This document shows, piece after piece, positions 9,971 through 21,545 of a stretch of DNA of 64,000 bases. The DNA lies in contig OY744544.1 in NCBI GenBank assembly GCA_963556195.1, forward strand, positions 43,480,984-43,544,983. Direction: 5' to 3'. The position numbers were made by a program, and so were the translations under genes. Position 1 is the stretch's first letter. Every line of letters starts with the position of its first letter. This DNA is from Sepiola atlantica (taxonomy: Eukaryota > Mollusca > Cephalopoda > Sepiida > Sepiolidae). Under the pieces are notes generated by a model, which saw only the letters and a program-made list of their open reading frames with translations, did no database searches and was not told the origin of the DNA.

Positions 9971-10197
9971 ACTTCTGGACATACAGTAGTCTTTTGCTAA
10001 CTAATATGCTCCTGGAGCTTAAAAATGCACTAAGAATAGTGTTACATTGTGAGACTTAAAAGGATGCTCTCGAGTGGAAAAAAGGAGAAAGGCTGAGAAA
10101 TTACATAGGCAATTTGCTCATGCATCTAAAAAGAAATTAATAGCTTTGTTTAGAGGCAGTAAGGAATTTCATAAGGAATTTCTGAATCCGATCAAAG

Positions 10198-11095
10198 ATG
10201 TTTGCGATTCTTGTTAAATTTGCCCCTCCTCGACCAGTTGTAGGATTGGCTCTTGATAACAGGTTTAAAGACACTGTATGTTTGTATTTAAAGAAACATC
10301 GACATAACCTGTGCTGGATTCCGCACATAATCGATACATCCACTAGATACACTACTGCCAGATTGATTAAAACTAAGAAGAGCGAAGAAATTATTCGCAA
10401 CATATTTTTAATGTGGATATCTGATTTTGAAGCTAATAAACGGCTTTTGAGTGACAATGGAGGCGAGTTTAATAATGATGGCTACCGACAGATGAACGAA
10501 AAGCTGAATATTGAAACATGCACGGCAACCGCAGAAAGTCCATTCAGCAACGGTACTGTGGAACGTCTAAATTTAATAATTTCTGAAGCAATGGAAAAAA
10601 ACATGAGATGATAAAAAATATGAGCCAGAAATAGCTTTGGCTTGGGTCGATAGTGCCAAAAATGCACTTCAGAATCATTCTGGATATAGTCCAAATGAGC
10701 TAGTATCTAGGTCAAATATTAACACCCCCTCAGTTTTGAATGGTCGGTTACCTGCATTGGAAACTGCAACAACCAGTGACATGGTTAGAATAAATTTAAA
10801 TGCCCTACATGCAGTAAGGAAAAGCTTCATAGAAACCGAATCAAGCGAAAGAATTCGGAGAGCCTTGAGATATAATATAAGGACTTATGCGGATGAAGGA
10901 TTTGTGACAGGTGACCGTGTCTACTATAGAAGAAAAAACTACAAAGGACGGTGTGGTTCTGCTAAAGTTTTGGGGAAAGCGGATCAATGCGTATTGATCA
11001 GACATGGAGGAGCATTTTTTAGTATGCATCTATGTCACTTGATGAAGGTAGAATTGCGAAGTTCAAGGAATGAGGAAAATACAAATTTTTCAAAT
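10198..11095 (+). pseudogene. Copia integrase, two open segments
   Basis: Two long frames (10198-10611 and 10637-11098) read as one integrase joined across a frameshift near 10610. Catalytic residues are visible: D in PHIIDTSTRY, D in LLSDNGGEF, and E in NGTVERLN. The second segment holds the C-terminal GDRVYYRRK region and a HGGAFFSMHLCHLM motif typical of metazoan Copia integrases. It is the best preserved part of the element. Confidence 0.88.
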
Positions 11096-11293
11096 TAGAT
11101 GAATGACGGGTTAGAGGAGGAAGATGAAGGACAATATAATAACAATTCTAATAGCAATAGAAGGGAAGTGAAAGATAACAGTATAAAACCAAGTAGAAAC
11201 AAAGTTGTAGAATATAAATTGAAAGGGGAGTGATGAGTGGAAAAAAGGAATGGTTATGAGCACACAACTAAAGTCAACAGGAAAATATAACCA

Positions 11294-12110
11294 TTGGCTA
11301 AATATGAACCAGAAACAGAGAATGAAAATCCTCTTTGTATCAATTGGGATCATGTTAATCAATGGAGAGAACTTCCTCAAGTAACAGATGGAGTAAGTTA
11401 TCAGGAACATAAAGTTTTGCTTACTTCTGAACAAGAACAAGGAGAAGGTGTGATTGATGCAAAGAAAAGAGAATTGGAAAATATGAAATTTCATGAAGTA
11501 TATGAATGTGTGCCTGACATGGGGCAAAAATGTATTTCAACAAGATGGATGATAACAGAAAAAATTGTGAATGACAAAAAGACAATGAAGGCTCGTCTTG
11601 TTGCACATGGTTATGAAGAAGATTCCCATAACTTAAAAGCAGATTCTTCAATGTGCAGTCGTGAGGCTATGCGTCTCGTATTGTTAATGACCTCGATTGT
11701 GGCAGGCAATTTAAAGAAAATTGTTTTCATAACATTTTATTTGTGTTTCTGTAAGGTAATATGCTAGAGAGAGCTTATTTCTTAGACCACCCCTGATGTG
11801 TGTCGAGAATCACAGGTGTGGAAGCTGAAAAGATATATTTATGGATTAAATGATGCACCTCGTTCATGGTACAAGCGAGTTAATCATGAGTAGACTCGCT
11901 TGAAGGGAATGGTCAGTCTATACGACAATGTACCGTTTCTTTGGCATGATGCCACTGGTGAATTTCATATTCTGTGGAAATGATCCATTTTAGAAAAATG
12001 TGAGACCAGAATTGAAAAAGATATTTAAAATTGGAAAGCATGAAAGTTGAACATTTAAATTTTGGGGATTGAATGTTAAACAAACAAAAATGGGATAATT
12101 ATAGATCAAA
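11294..12110 (+). pseudogene. Copia reverse transcriptase, catalytic core deleted
   Basis: N-terminal RT motifs are clear: CISTRWMITEKIVND, KARLVAHGYEED and CSREAMRLVLLM. After a disrupted stretch, WKLKRYIYGLNDAPRSWY at about 11820-11875 gives the fingers/palm motif. The block with the YVDD catalytic aspartates is missing: the frame jumps from FLWHDATGEFHIL to LEKC. No RNase H is seen. Confidence 0.85.
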
Positions 12111-12157
12111 ATCTATATCTCCAATAGACTTTAGGAAGATCATCAGGAAGACAACAA

Positions 12158-12323
12158 TGTTTAGTTATCTCCCTTTGTATTAAGATAAAAAAAGAGTTCT
12201 GTTCCTTTGGGACAAGTTCTACCTTACTTGTTTTTGTTGATTATTGACTGGAAAAACCAAGATGGCGGTTAGGACAAACGGATGTGTGTTTATCATTGGA
12301 GTTATATGATAAGTAAACTAACA
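12158..12323 (+). repeat. Copia 3' LTR
   Basis: It runs from TGTTTAGTTATCTCCC to TAAACTAACA, 166 bp, and is the partner of 8582-8753. CTGTG follows at 12324-12328. Confidence 0.92.
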
Positions 12324-12399
12324 CTGTGGAGACCACGACTTGATGCTAAAGTGAAAAACTCCTCAAAAGGTGTATTTAAATTCTGGTTGACAATGTTTT

Positions 12400-12665
12400 A
12401 TGCCAGAATAGCATTCCATTTCATTCTCTGCTGCTCAAAGGAGGGGTAACTATCAAAAGATCAGCAGTCATGATTCATCCAGTGCTACCTAGAACTGTTT
12501 GGTTGTCTGCAGGATGACCACGGCTTTTGGCAGCCTGTTCCATGGTGCAGTGACCCAAACAAAAAAAGACGCCTTCCGACAATTAAGCCGAAATCATCTC
12601 AGGTATAGCTTCTCTGAGTTTCCATGAAGCTCTCTCTGCGGAGCTGGTGTGAAAAAGAGGTCACA
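12400..12665 (-). mobile_element. LINE 3' fragment, minus strand
   Basis: In reverse, the segment near 12530-12550 reads VTAPWNRLPKAVV, the APWNxLP motif at the C-terminus of CR1/Jockey-type ORF2, followed by a short 3' UTR. Strongly 5' truncated. Confidence 0.6.
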
Positions 12666-12819
12666 AGGCACATTATAGTTTCCACACATGATGAGGTCTT
12701 TAAGCAGCTGCTTATCCATCAGTGGGAACAGGTTAGCAACTTGTGTTCAATTAATTGTAAACACTGAATTGGTGACAATAGGCATTATATTTAACATATA
12801 ATAATCACAAAAGTGTTAA

Positions 12820-13214
12820 TCTAATATATAAAGAAAAGTCTGCTAGATTTAAAAAGTTGGACCTAAGTAGCATTTAAGCTGGCAAATCAAACTTTGTTTC
12901 TTACTAGCCAATTTTCATTTGTTATTGTTGTACCATGTTATTGGAAATATAATAAAGTACTTCACTTGAATTTATTTTAAAAATTACTTAATCTGACCCG
13001 GATGATTGATAATATGAAACATTTTAAAATGATCACCAAAAAATTAAAACCAACAAGGGGGATAACTCATAAGTAAAATCAAAGAATATAATAGTAGTTA
13101 TCTACCTTACAACTAAAATTATATTTCTTTTTCTGTATATGTTTTAAAATGTGGAAATAAAAAATTAAAATGACTCTATTGCATCCCGGTCAATGGCAAA
13201 TAAGTTACATCTAG
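12820..13214 (+). mobile_element. Helitron-like repeat, best-defined copy
   Basis: It begins TCTAATATATAA after an A, and ends CATCCCGGTCAATGGC ... CATCTAG before a T. TC at the 5' end, a GC hairpin about 10 nt before a CTAG end, A/T target bases and no target duplication fit a non-autonomous Helitron. The copies at 50911-51246 and 57506-57808 share both ends. Caveat: similarity between this copy and the 6.2-kb copy continues past CTAG. There is no Rep/helicase frame. Confidence 0.55.
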
Positions 13215-13424
13215 TTTTACATAAAAACAAACAAAGCAAAATTTAATTGGGACTTCCTCATTTAAAGATACATCACTGGTAAAAATTTATGAAATTCCGA
13301 GCAGTTGTTTTTATGAGTTGCTAAGAGACATACAAACAGGTAAAACATAACCTTCTTTAAATAGGTAAAAATATACTTACCAAATAATGATCTTGGCTTT
13401 GTGTTTCCTTGGCTAAAAAAGAAT

Positions 13425-14034
13425 GTTAAAAATCGGTTACAGAAGAAGCAAACAACAGACTCAAATTACGATAAGTCGGTCAGCACCTACAGGACATTTC
13501 AGAATGTGCACAGACCTATGAAATTCGAACATTTACGAACCAGCAGAGCGTTACCATTGTCGACCAAGGGAAGAGTCTATCAGGCATGTGTACACAATGT
13601 GATGATTTATACAAGTGAAAGTGGCCAGTGATGGTTGAGAACATGCGTTGCATGGAGAGAAATAGTATGATAATGATACAATGGATGTGTAATGTGAGTC
13701 TTAAAGACAGACTTAGTTCTGATGACCTCAGAGGAAAATTATATCTAGACAGTATAGGGAGATGTGTGTAGAACAGGACTCTTCGATGGTATGACCACAT
13801 TGAAAGAATGGATGAGAATTCTTGAGTTAGTATATGTAGAACAGTTGAGGTAGCAGGTTCAGTTCACAGAGGAAAGCCAAGGAAAATATGGGAGAAAGTG
13901 ATAAAATGGACTTGACAGATAGAGAGATGAGTTATGATCGTGCCAGATATAGGTTACTTTGAAAGTCAATTTCTTATGCATGCCAGCATGTAAAACAGAC
14001 ATTAAACTGATGAAGATGATGATGATGATGATTT
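13425..14034 (+). mobile_element. RTE-like LINE 3' end with (GAT)n tail
   Basis: Across shifting frames the region shows LPLSTKGRVYQACV, then NMRCMERN, WMCNVSLKDRL, LRWYDHIERMDE-like, GSVHRGKPRK-like and DLTDREMSYDRARYR. This is the thumb/C-terminal part of RTE-type LINE ORF2. It ends in GATGATGATGATGAT at 14012-14034, the short simple repeat typical of RTE 3' ends. It is 5' truncated and full of stops. Confidence 0.75.
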
Positions 14035-14154
14035 GATGTCCCATTTATATGCTTGTGTAGTGACGCATGTGTTGGCATCCATTTTCCAACAAACAGCAGC
14101 CATATTTGATATGTTATATTATCGTGGATGGCACAAGGCCGAGATGTAAAAGGA

Positions 14155-14871
14155 AACAAGCCGCGCATGCGTGGTCCCCCTCTGTATGTGACTCGATGTG
14201 GCGAGTGTAAAATGCAATAAATTTGGGCAATTTGGGGCATTTTTTACCCCCTTTTACCCATTGGGGCGCGAACCAGAATTTTTCTATCGGGGGACTTATG
14301 TTTTGAGGCAAGTCCGTCCGTCCGTCCGTACGTCCGGATTTTTCTCCGCAACCATTCATTGAATTTCTCTGAAATTTTGCATGAAGTAAGTTTGGTCAGA
14401 CTAGAAAGTGACATTCTCCGATTTTTGAAAAAAAATCTGGTTAGCCCCCCCCCCCCAAAGGTCCTGAAATGGCAAAAAATGACATTTTTTGCCCCATAAC
14501 TTTTCATCCATCCATTCAATTTCTCTGAAACTTGGCCAAAATGTGGAGGCAATTGTTCCTAATAGAAAATAAGTATCACTGACCTTGGAAAAAATTTGGT
14601 TCGCGCCCCCAGGGGATCAAAAGCCCCCAAAATTGCAAAAAATGACCCTTTTCTCCCATAACGTTTGATCCATCCATTCAATTTTTTTAAAACTTGGCAA
14701 TTGTTCTGGATATAAAATGAGCATCCTTGACTTCAGAAAAATTCTGGTTTGCGGCCCCAGGGGGTCAAAGGGGGGTAAAAAATGCCCCAAATTGCCCAAA
14801 TTTATTGCAATTTACACTCGTCACATCGAGTCACATACAGAGGGGGACCACGCACGCACGCACAGCTTGTT
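14155..14871. mobile_element. 0.7-kb foldback element with internal tandem units
   Basis: Arms of about 120 bp (left GTGGTCCCCCTCTGTATGTG, right its reverse complement near 14830) enclose three tandem units of about 150 bp. Each unit holds CATCCATTCAATTTCTCTGA or a variant. The arms carry TGCGTGCG/GTCCGTCC runs. There is no transposase frame and no target duplication was found. It is probably a non-autonomous DNA transposon. Confidence 0.85.
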
Positions 14872-16119
14872 ATTCATGGTGTTTTGTAGGGAGGAAGGGA
14901 GGGAGAAAGGGAGAGGGAAATTGTTTTGTTTTGGATTTTTCAGAACATGATTGTGTTTTGCAAAGAGAAAAAGAATAAAACATCAATGTTTGGTGCACTT
15001 TGGGCCAGGAAGCCGATAGGTGCTGGACTGAGGTAAAATCTCTGGTTCCTCATTGTAAGACATTCACAAGCAAGAACTCGTCTTCCTACCACAACGAAGA
15101 AACACTTTCCTTTCTTCCTCAGTGTGTCTAGCTTTATAACCGGGGGTTGGTTCGAACAAAGGGTTAAACCCATGTGGGGTGCTCCGACCAAAGTTTGTGG
15201 GAGAGATGCCTTTATAGCGGCATGTCATTCCCACTGTTCGAAGTGGGCGGACAATGTGTGGATAAAATTAACAGAATTAAACAAACAAAGAGAAGGAAGA
15301 AAAATATTATTATTATTGATTTGAAATTATATTGGAAAGAAAGCGAAGGAATAATAAAGCTTACACACAAAAATATTATTTTGTAAAATCAACAATCAGA
15401 GTAAAACATTTATATTAAAAAAACAATTTATTTGACTAAGGTATTTTGTAGAGCTATCAGTTACAGAGAATGGTTTGAGTTCATTTTTAATGAGTGAAAA
15501 GTTCCGTTTGTACGAACGTGTACGAGTGAAATGTTCGGTTCGTTTAAGTTCGTGTTTGTATGTATGTGTATATGCGAGCGTGTTTGATGTATTTTTGTGG
15601 CAATTGTAATGTGTGTGTTCCCTTGAAAGAATAGTTTGTTATTCGTGGTAAGAATTAAAAGAGATTACCTACTTTTTAACTTTTGCCTCCCCCACCTCCT
15701 CGGTCGAGCGGGGGGAGGGGGAGTGTGGACAACAATCTCCTCAGTGCCTGCTGGCCGAAAATCGGAAGAGAAAAAAAGAATGTGTGTCACTTGTTGCGTT
15801 TCCCTTTACAGGATTTAAGTAACGTGTGATCGAGCTGGGGTCTCGGTTCCTGATTGGCCGGAATCTTCGGTCAACGTGTTTTTACGAGATAACCTCTTCT
15901 TCTATCTCAGAGATGAAGAAGGGTTGAACAAACAGAGAAAGAAAAGAAGTCGCAACAAATATCCATTAGCAGGTAATGATAGATAATATTATGAGACGAT
16001 TGAAAATGATGAATGGAATAACAAATTTGAATACTTATGAGGACGCTCCATGGAAAGTATTTATTGACATTGGATTTGAAGTTGGTTTACCTATGTTGTA
16101 GTCTACAAAGAAGCAATCC
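14872..16119. other. Anonymous DNA with two denser GC blocks
   Basis: Blocks near 15130-15270 and 15660-15880 have balanced composition. The second holds an imperfect hairpin (CCCCCACCTCCTC / GGGGGGAGGGGGAG). No domain is recognised in either strand. Confidence 0.4.
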
Positions 16120-16400
16120 GTGGTAATGCGTTCCACAGAAAAAAGTTATTAGAAAGAAACTCTGTTCATCGTAATTCAAGCAAAATTTCTATGAACAGAG
16201 CTTCTTCACAAGGGCTTCTCGTCTGTGGAACACATTGCTGCAGGACTGCTTCCCCGCAGATTACAACTTGGTCGTCTTCAGAGCCAGTGCCATCAGATTC
16301 CTTTATAGAACCGTCCTCACTGACAATCATTCTATCTCATTAACCCTTATCCACGATTGGCATCTGGCCTTGATAAATGGTGACCAGTTTTAAGCAGAAA
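16120..16400 (+). mobile_element. LINE 3' fragment (same family as 4.7 kb)
   Basis: One open frame reads QNFYEQSFFTRASRLWNTLL, then QDCFPADYNLVVFRASA, FLYRTVLTDNHSISLTLI, and a stop, the complete C-terminus of a CR1/Jockey-type ORF2. A short 3' UTR ending near AAGCAGAAAAAAAC follows. Confidence 0.75.
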
Positions 16401-16684
16401 AAAACAAACTAACTTGCTGGTATTTCTTGAGCAAAACATTTTGACGTCACTTGAATATTTCTTCTTTTTTTTTAATTATTCTAACGTTATTTCTTTGAAA
16501 AGTTATCAAATGAAAATTCACCTATTTATCTACGTCCCACAAAGTAGAATGTGACACAAGGTCGGAAGGTGGGAATTTTCACTCTAGAGGAAGAAAATTC
16601 AAGAATATATTTTTTATTTTTATTATTAATTTGAAATTACTTTTGAGACTTTTATCATGTAAATAAAAGCAATGTTATTTACAG

Positions 16685-16760
16685 CTAGCTGTACCTATCC
16701 AACATTTCCCGGGAGTTTTAACTTTCATTTTTGTAATGCCATTTGGACCTTTTTTCTAGC
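16685..16760 (-). mobile_element. Helitron-like end, minus orientation
   Basis: CTAGCTGTACCTATCCAAC, then ATTTCCCGGGAGTTT, aligns with 25005-25050 and, reversed, with the 12.8-kb family. Confidence 0.45.
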
Positions 16761-17099
16761 AAAAGAGATGGCAAGCCTGAGTAGGACCTTCAATTACATC
16801 CAATGGCGAGGCTCCAATTTGGGAACCTTACGAAGTCTGGAGTCACCCCTTACTCACAAGTTCACTATGATCCAGAGTGGTAATACCTGTAGATGAAATC
16901 GTTTACAGACTAATTCTTTTTTTTTTAATGTACACCCTACAAAATAAATGAATCTATAAATATTTGAAGATATTAAGACCTTGGAGCGTAAAAGACTTTT
17001 AAAATATGACTGGATTCAGCATTAAATAACCCAACAAGGGTTGATATGCCGTGAAACAAAACAATTAAACTAAATATATTGTAAGAGACTTGAACTTTG

Positions 17100-18155
17100 T
17101 AGTCATATTTCTTAATAAAAAAATAAAATAAGAAAAACTTTGAATTAGTTAAAAAAATGAAAACTTGCTTTCAAATTATTAAATAATGAAAACTTACTTT
17201 CTTAATAAAAAATAAAATAAGAAAAACTTACTTTGAATTAGTTAAAAAAATGAAAACTTGCTTTCAAATTATTAAATAATGAAAACTTACTTTCTTAATA
17301 AAAAATAAAATAAGAAAAACTTACTTTGAATTACTTAAAAAAATGAAAACTTGCTTTCAAATTATTAAATAATGAAAATTTACTTTCTTAATAAAAAATA
17401 AAATAAGAAAAACTTACTTTGAATTAGTTAAAAAAATGAAAACTTGCTTTCAAATTATTAAATAATGAAAACTTACTTTCTTAATAAAAAATAAAATAAG
17501 AAAAACTTACTTTGAATTAGTTAAAAAAATAAAAACTTGCTTTCAAATTATTAAATAATGAAAACTTACTTTCTTAATAAAAAATAAAATAAGAAAAACT
17601 TACTTTGAATTAGTTAAAAAAATAAAAACTTGCTTTCAAATTATTAAATAATGAAAACTTACTTTCTTAATAAAAAAATAAAATAAGAAAAACTTACTTT
17701 GAATTAGTTAAAAAAATGAAAACTTGCTTTCAAATTATTAAATAATGAAAACTTACTTTCTTAATAAAAAAATAAAATAAGAAAAACTTACTTTGAATTA
17801 GTTAAAAAAATGAAAACTTGCTTTCAAATTATTAAATAATGAAAACTTACTTTCTTAATAAAAAAATAAAATAAGAAAAACTTACTTTGAATTAGTTAAA
17901 AAAATGAAAACTTGCTTTCAAATTATTAAATAATGAAAACTTACTTTCTTAATAAAAATTAAAATAATGAAAACTTACTTTCTTAATAAAATATAAGATA
18001 ATGAAAATTTACTTTAGATTAGTTAAATAATTAATTATTTTTTAAGTCTATTAAATAATGAAAACTTACTTTCTTAATAAAAAAAATAATGAAAGCTTAC
18101 TTTCAAATTATTAAATATTGAAAACTTACTTTATTAATAAAAATAAAATAGTGTG
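17100..18155. repeat. Minisatellite with ~94-bp higher-order unit
   Basis: About nine units from 17108 to 17950, then degenerate copies to 18155. Each 92-95-bp unit is made of three related ~30-bp monomers beginning AAAACTTACTTTGAATTAG, AAAACTTGCTTTCAAATT and AAAACTTACTTTCTTAAT. Units differ mainly by A-run length. Confidence 0.95.
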
Positions 18156-18439
18156 TAGTATCAAGGGTAATTGATACCCTTCTCACCCCTTTTTTAATAA
18201 TGGAATATGCTACATTCGTGCAGTATATTAAGAGTGGATATTTTATCCTATTTGTGACGGAAAGCAACACGTTCTTCTAGTCGGTTGGTACTTTTTTTGA
18301 TTGCGAATATTGCTGAAAGTTGTTATTGTTATTCCTACCCGTTATTATTGTTATTGTTGTTGTTGTTATTCAGTCTCTCTTTTTTAGAGTCGAATTATTT
18401 TTGACGTTCAACTTTTTGTTTTCTCTGCTGCTTTTGTTT

Positions 18440-19650
18440 GTGCCAAGGAAAAATAAGACTAAGGAAATGGGGTCTCTACCTTCTCTCCAACCTGGGGTGC
18501 TGGGCTGGGCAGTTAACATCAATCTCGAAGAATACCGAGCAAAAATGGAAAATTTTAAAAGTAAAATAACTGACACCGGACTCATTATTGACCTGCCAAA
18601 ATTAGAAATTCAAAGAAAGACACTCACCATTGTTCGTCGTAAACAGGTGGACAAAAGAGGCAATAAATCATTACAAAGTTGCTAGCTTCGGTGAGCCATA
18701 GGTCAGTTAAAATAATTAAAACTTGTGGATACAACAACTGATCCGCACTTTTTGCATCGGATACTGAATGTATGATTCTAGACAAAAAGGAAATAATTAC
18801 TCAAGATTACATACTTCGAATAGAGCACAGCGAAGAACCACAATCACGGTATTTCATGTTCACTTCTATATTGAAGGTGAACACATCGGCGCATTCTTGA
18901 CCAGGTATGGAGAACTGATGTTGGTGTCTTGCGATCAATACCTTTCGATTTGGAATTATGACATCATATTGACTGTAAGGCAATCACTGAGATACCTTAC
19001 TATCTCGAGGTAGGAAACGAAATGCTGTCAGTTATTGTCACAGGTAGAAGACCTGCCTGCTGGACTTGCAATGGCATAGGGCACTTTACGTTTGACTGCC
19101 CTGAAAGGAAAAAAATAATAAACAACCCCCAAAACAAGGTTGGAGAACATCTCGGCCCTAAAATTGGATATTTACTACCAGAGTCCCCCCGCAAAATCAC
19201 CAGAAAAGGAAGCTACTGAGAAGGAATTCCCAGAACTCATTAAATCAGATGAAGAGAGGGAGAGATGGATGCTAGTCCAAGGGGAAAAAACACCCGGAAA
19301 ACTCGCCCTGGAACAAATGAGAAAAGCAGAGGAAGAAATTAAAATGTCCAAAGATCCAGGGCGAAAATCATAATTTTGAAGCTGTACAACTCAGCAAAAA
19401 ACTAAGAGAAAAGACAACCTCTCCCTCCAAAACACAGCACAGCAAAGTGGCTCCTGAGTCCAACCCCAAACATACGCCCACAAAATCGCCTGTTTCCCCA
19501 CCTACAAAATCCAACTCACACCACAAGATGTCACTTCCAGTCACCGTTCCTATCAACGAAAGGAAGTACAAACTAATTCCATTAAGCCCGACTCCTAAAA
19601 AAGCCAAAACTGACTCCCCAAGACCTTCCCTGTTCGTCTCCCCTTAACAG
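18440..19650 (+). pseudogene. Tx1-like LINE ORF1 remnant
   Basis: ORF1 of Tx1-group LINEs is an RNA-binding protein. Here MGSLPSLQPGVLGWAVNI starts near 18468. After several frame changes a zinc knuckle of form C-x2-C-x4-H-x4-C is intact near 19050-19100 (CWTCNGIGHFTFDC). A long Lys/Pro/Ser-rich tail follows (PKHTPTKSPVSPPTKSN). The zinc knuckle position and the ORF2 downstream support the assignment; the individual frames are broken at least four times. Confidence 0.65.
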
Positions 19651-20309
19651 ACCCCAAAATACACACCGGCTGCTTCCCCTAAAAAAACACCAGTGCTTCG
19701 TCCCCCTTCCCCGTTTCTCAACCATGTTCTAAGGCCTACCCCCCCCCCCCACTCCCCAATGAAAACTGATTTGAATATCCCTCTCCACCGCCCCAAATGT
19801 GTGAAAATGTAACTCCCCCCCCCCCCCCGTCAAAGGAAAGGGGAGGAAAAAATAACTCTTCTACCCTGGTGAAAATATATATAGAATATCTGCAGAGACA
19901 ATCATCAGGGCGAAGGGACACCACTTTACTGACCTAAAAAAAATGCTCGCCTTTACAGAGGTGGAGGGCAAATCCATTGAAGACCCCTATAACTTTCGCA
20001 ATGCCTCCTGAGTACTGATGGCGGATGCTTGAAGAGGCCAACATCACTTTCGACATCTACCCAAAATTAGCCAATCATAAGGGCCCAAATTTAAGAAATT
20101 TAAGAACTTCATATCATGGGAGGGTCCCCATACTTTTAAACCCTCCTTGTATAGGGCAGCAAAATTAATCTTCCCCCTTGATGTTGGCGGCTTGTCCCAA
20201 GATGGCCTCATCAACACTGCGATGGGCACTCATTCTTTGGGAAGGGTCGTCAGCACCTTGACCCAATTAATGTTCGTTGGAGAAACTCAACCTTAAGATA
20301 CCACAATGG

Positions 20310-21545
20310 CACTCTTTCTAGCAAGCTTGAATGTCTGAGGTTTGAGGGTCGATTCTCGAAAATTGTGAGTATGGCAGGACCTTCAAAGCCTTGGAGTGGA
20401 TGTATGCTGTATTAAGAAACTTGCTTAATTCAAGATGATTATTTAAGTGCGTTGTCTAGGGATTTTCATGTCTATTCAGTGTACTTCAATTCTAACTCTC
20501 ACAGCTAGTACTAATATATCAGGGGGCTATAATTGGGAATAAGTTGTGGGTGAAATTTAAGAAAATCATTCGGTCCTTTTCTGCTGACTTTAGCTGATGA
20601 CTCAACCTAGAAGCTAGGGCAGCAAAAGCGACACTAGAATCTAGAGTAGATCGGGTGGTGGTGGGGGATAGTACTAATGTTACTATAATTAAAGCGAAGC
20701 TCGCCTCTTTGACTATCAAGGAAAACGAAACTTCTGTAATTAGGGCTAGTTAAAAGATAATTCCTCAAGAGGCGACAAATATGGCTGCTGAATTGCATGC
20801 AGAGGAGCGTTGACGCGCTACCGATCGACATATTGCAGGTGTCACATTGCCGGCAGACGTACCGTGACCACAAACGAAGGTATTTTGGAGTTGTTTCATT
20901 CTCACTTCCAGGATCTTTTCACCAGGGAGTCTGGTCTGTCTTTAGCACATTTTGACCCCTATTTAGCTGACTTTTCTCGTCTCAGGGCGACTGAAGCAGC
21001 TAGGTGCGAAAGTTACATAACAGAGGATGAAGTCATGGAAGTCCTAAAGGGAGTCGGCCTGAATAGATCTCATGGGATCGATGGTTTGCCCTACGAGCTG
21101 TATTTGAGGTTGTCGCACATTTTTGTACCCTTGGTGACAGTTTTATTTAACGCTTGGTTTAGGAATTGGTCAATACCTGAGTACTTTACCAAGAGGATTG
21201 TGAAATTGTTACGCAAGAGAAAAGGTGGTGGGGATGGGTTAAATAACTTTCAGCCCTTAACTATGCTTAACACAGAGTTAAAGATTTTGGCCAAGATTTT
21301 AGCAAATCGCATGTAGGGTGTTTTGGCTGGTCTGATTAGCCACGAACAGACTTGTTCTGTGAAGAGTAAGACCATTCAAGATAATTTGCATGCTATATGC
21401 TTAATCATTGAGAAAGTTGACAGAAGCCACGCTGATCAATTTAGATCAGTCCAAAGCATTCGATAGGGTAGACCATCGATACTTGGAGGCTGTTTTGTCA
21501 TCGGCCGGTTTTAGGCCGGAGTTTCATTCCTGGATTCGCCTCCTT
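20310..21545 (+). pseudogene. Tx1-like LINE ORF2: endonuclease trace and RT 5' half
   Basis: Endonuclease start is recognisable near 20315 (LFLASLNV ... VDVCCIKK). The longest frame (20810-21316) covers the RT N-terminus: HGIDGLPYELYLRL, IVKLLRKRKGGGDGLNNFQP, LTMLNTELKILAKILANRM. After a stop, TIQDNLHA and LINLDQSKAFDRVDHRYLEA (near 21433-21490) give the RT palm motif. The YADD block that should follow is absent: sequence jumps to VEVNGMRLIDP. The copy is inactive. Confidence 0.8.

Larger units (their letters stand above)
8582..12323 (+). mobile_element. Complete but decayed Copia LTR retrotransposon
   Basis: Copia elements move through an RNA intermediate using their own gag, protease, integrase and RT/RNase H. 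This copy is 3,742 bp with both LTRs and an exact CTGTG target duplication. The order gag, protease, integrase, RT (integrase before RT) is diagnostic of Copia. It is shorter than the usual 4.5-5 kb: the RT YVDD block and RNase H are missing, and every domain carries stops or frameshifts. The LTRs differ at many positions plus a small indel, so the insertion is old. It cannot move on its own. Confidence 0.93.

Noticed and set aside
14114..14552. Several overlapping minus-strand frames of 80-100 codons
   Set aside because: They fall inside the foldback arms and its internal tandem units.
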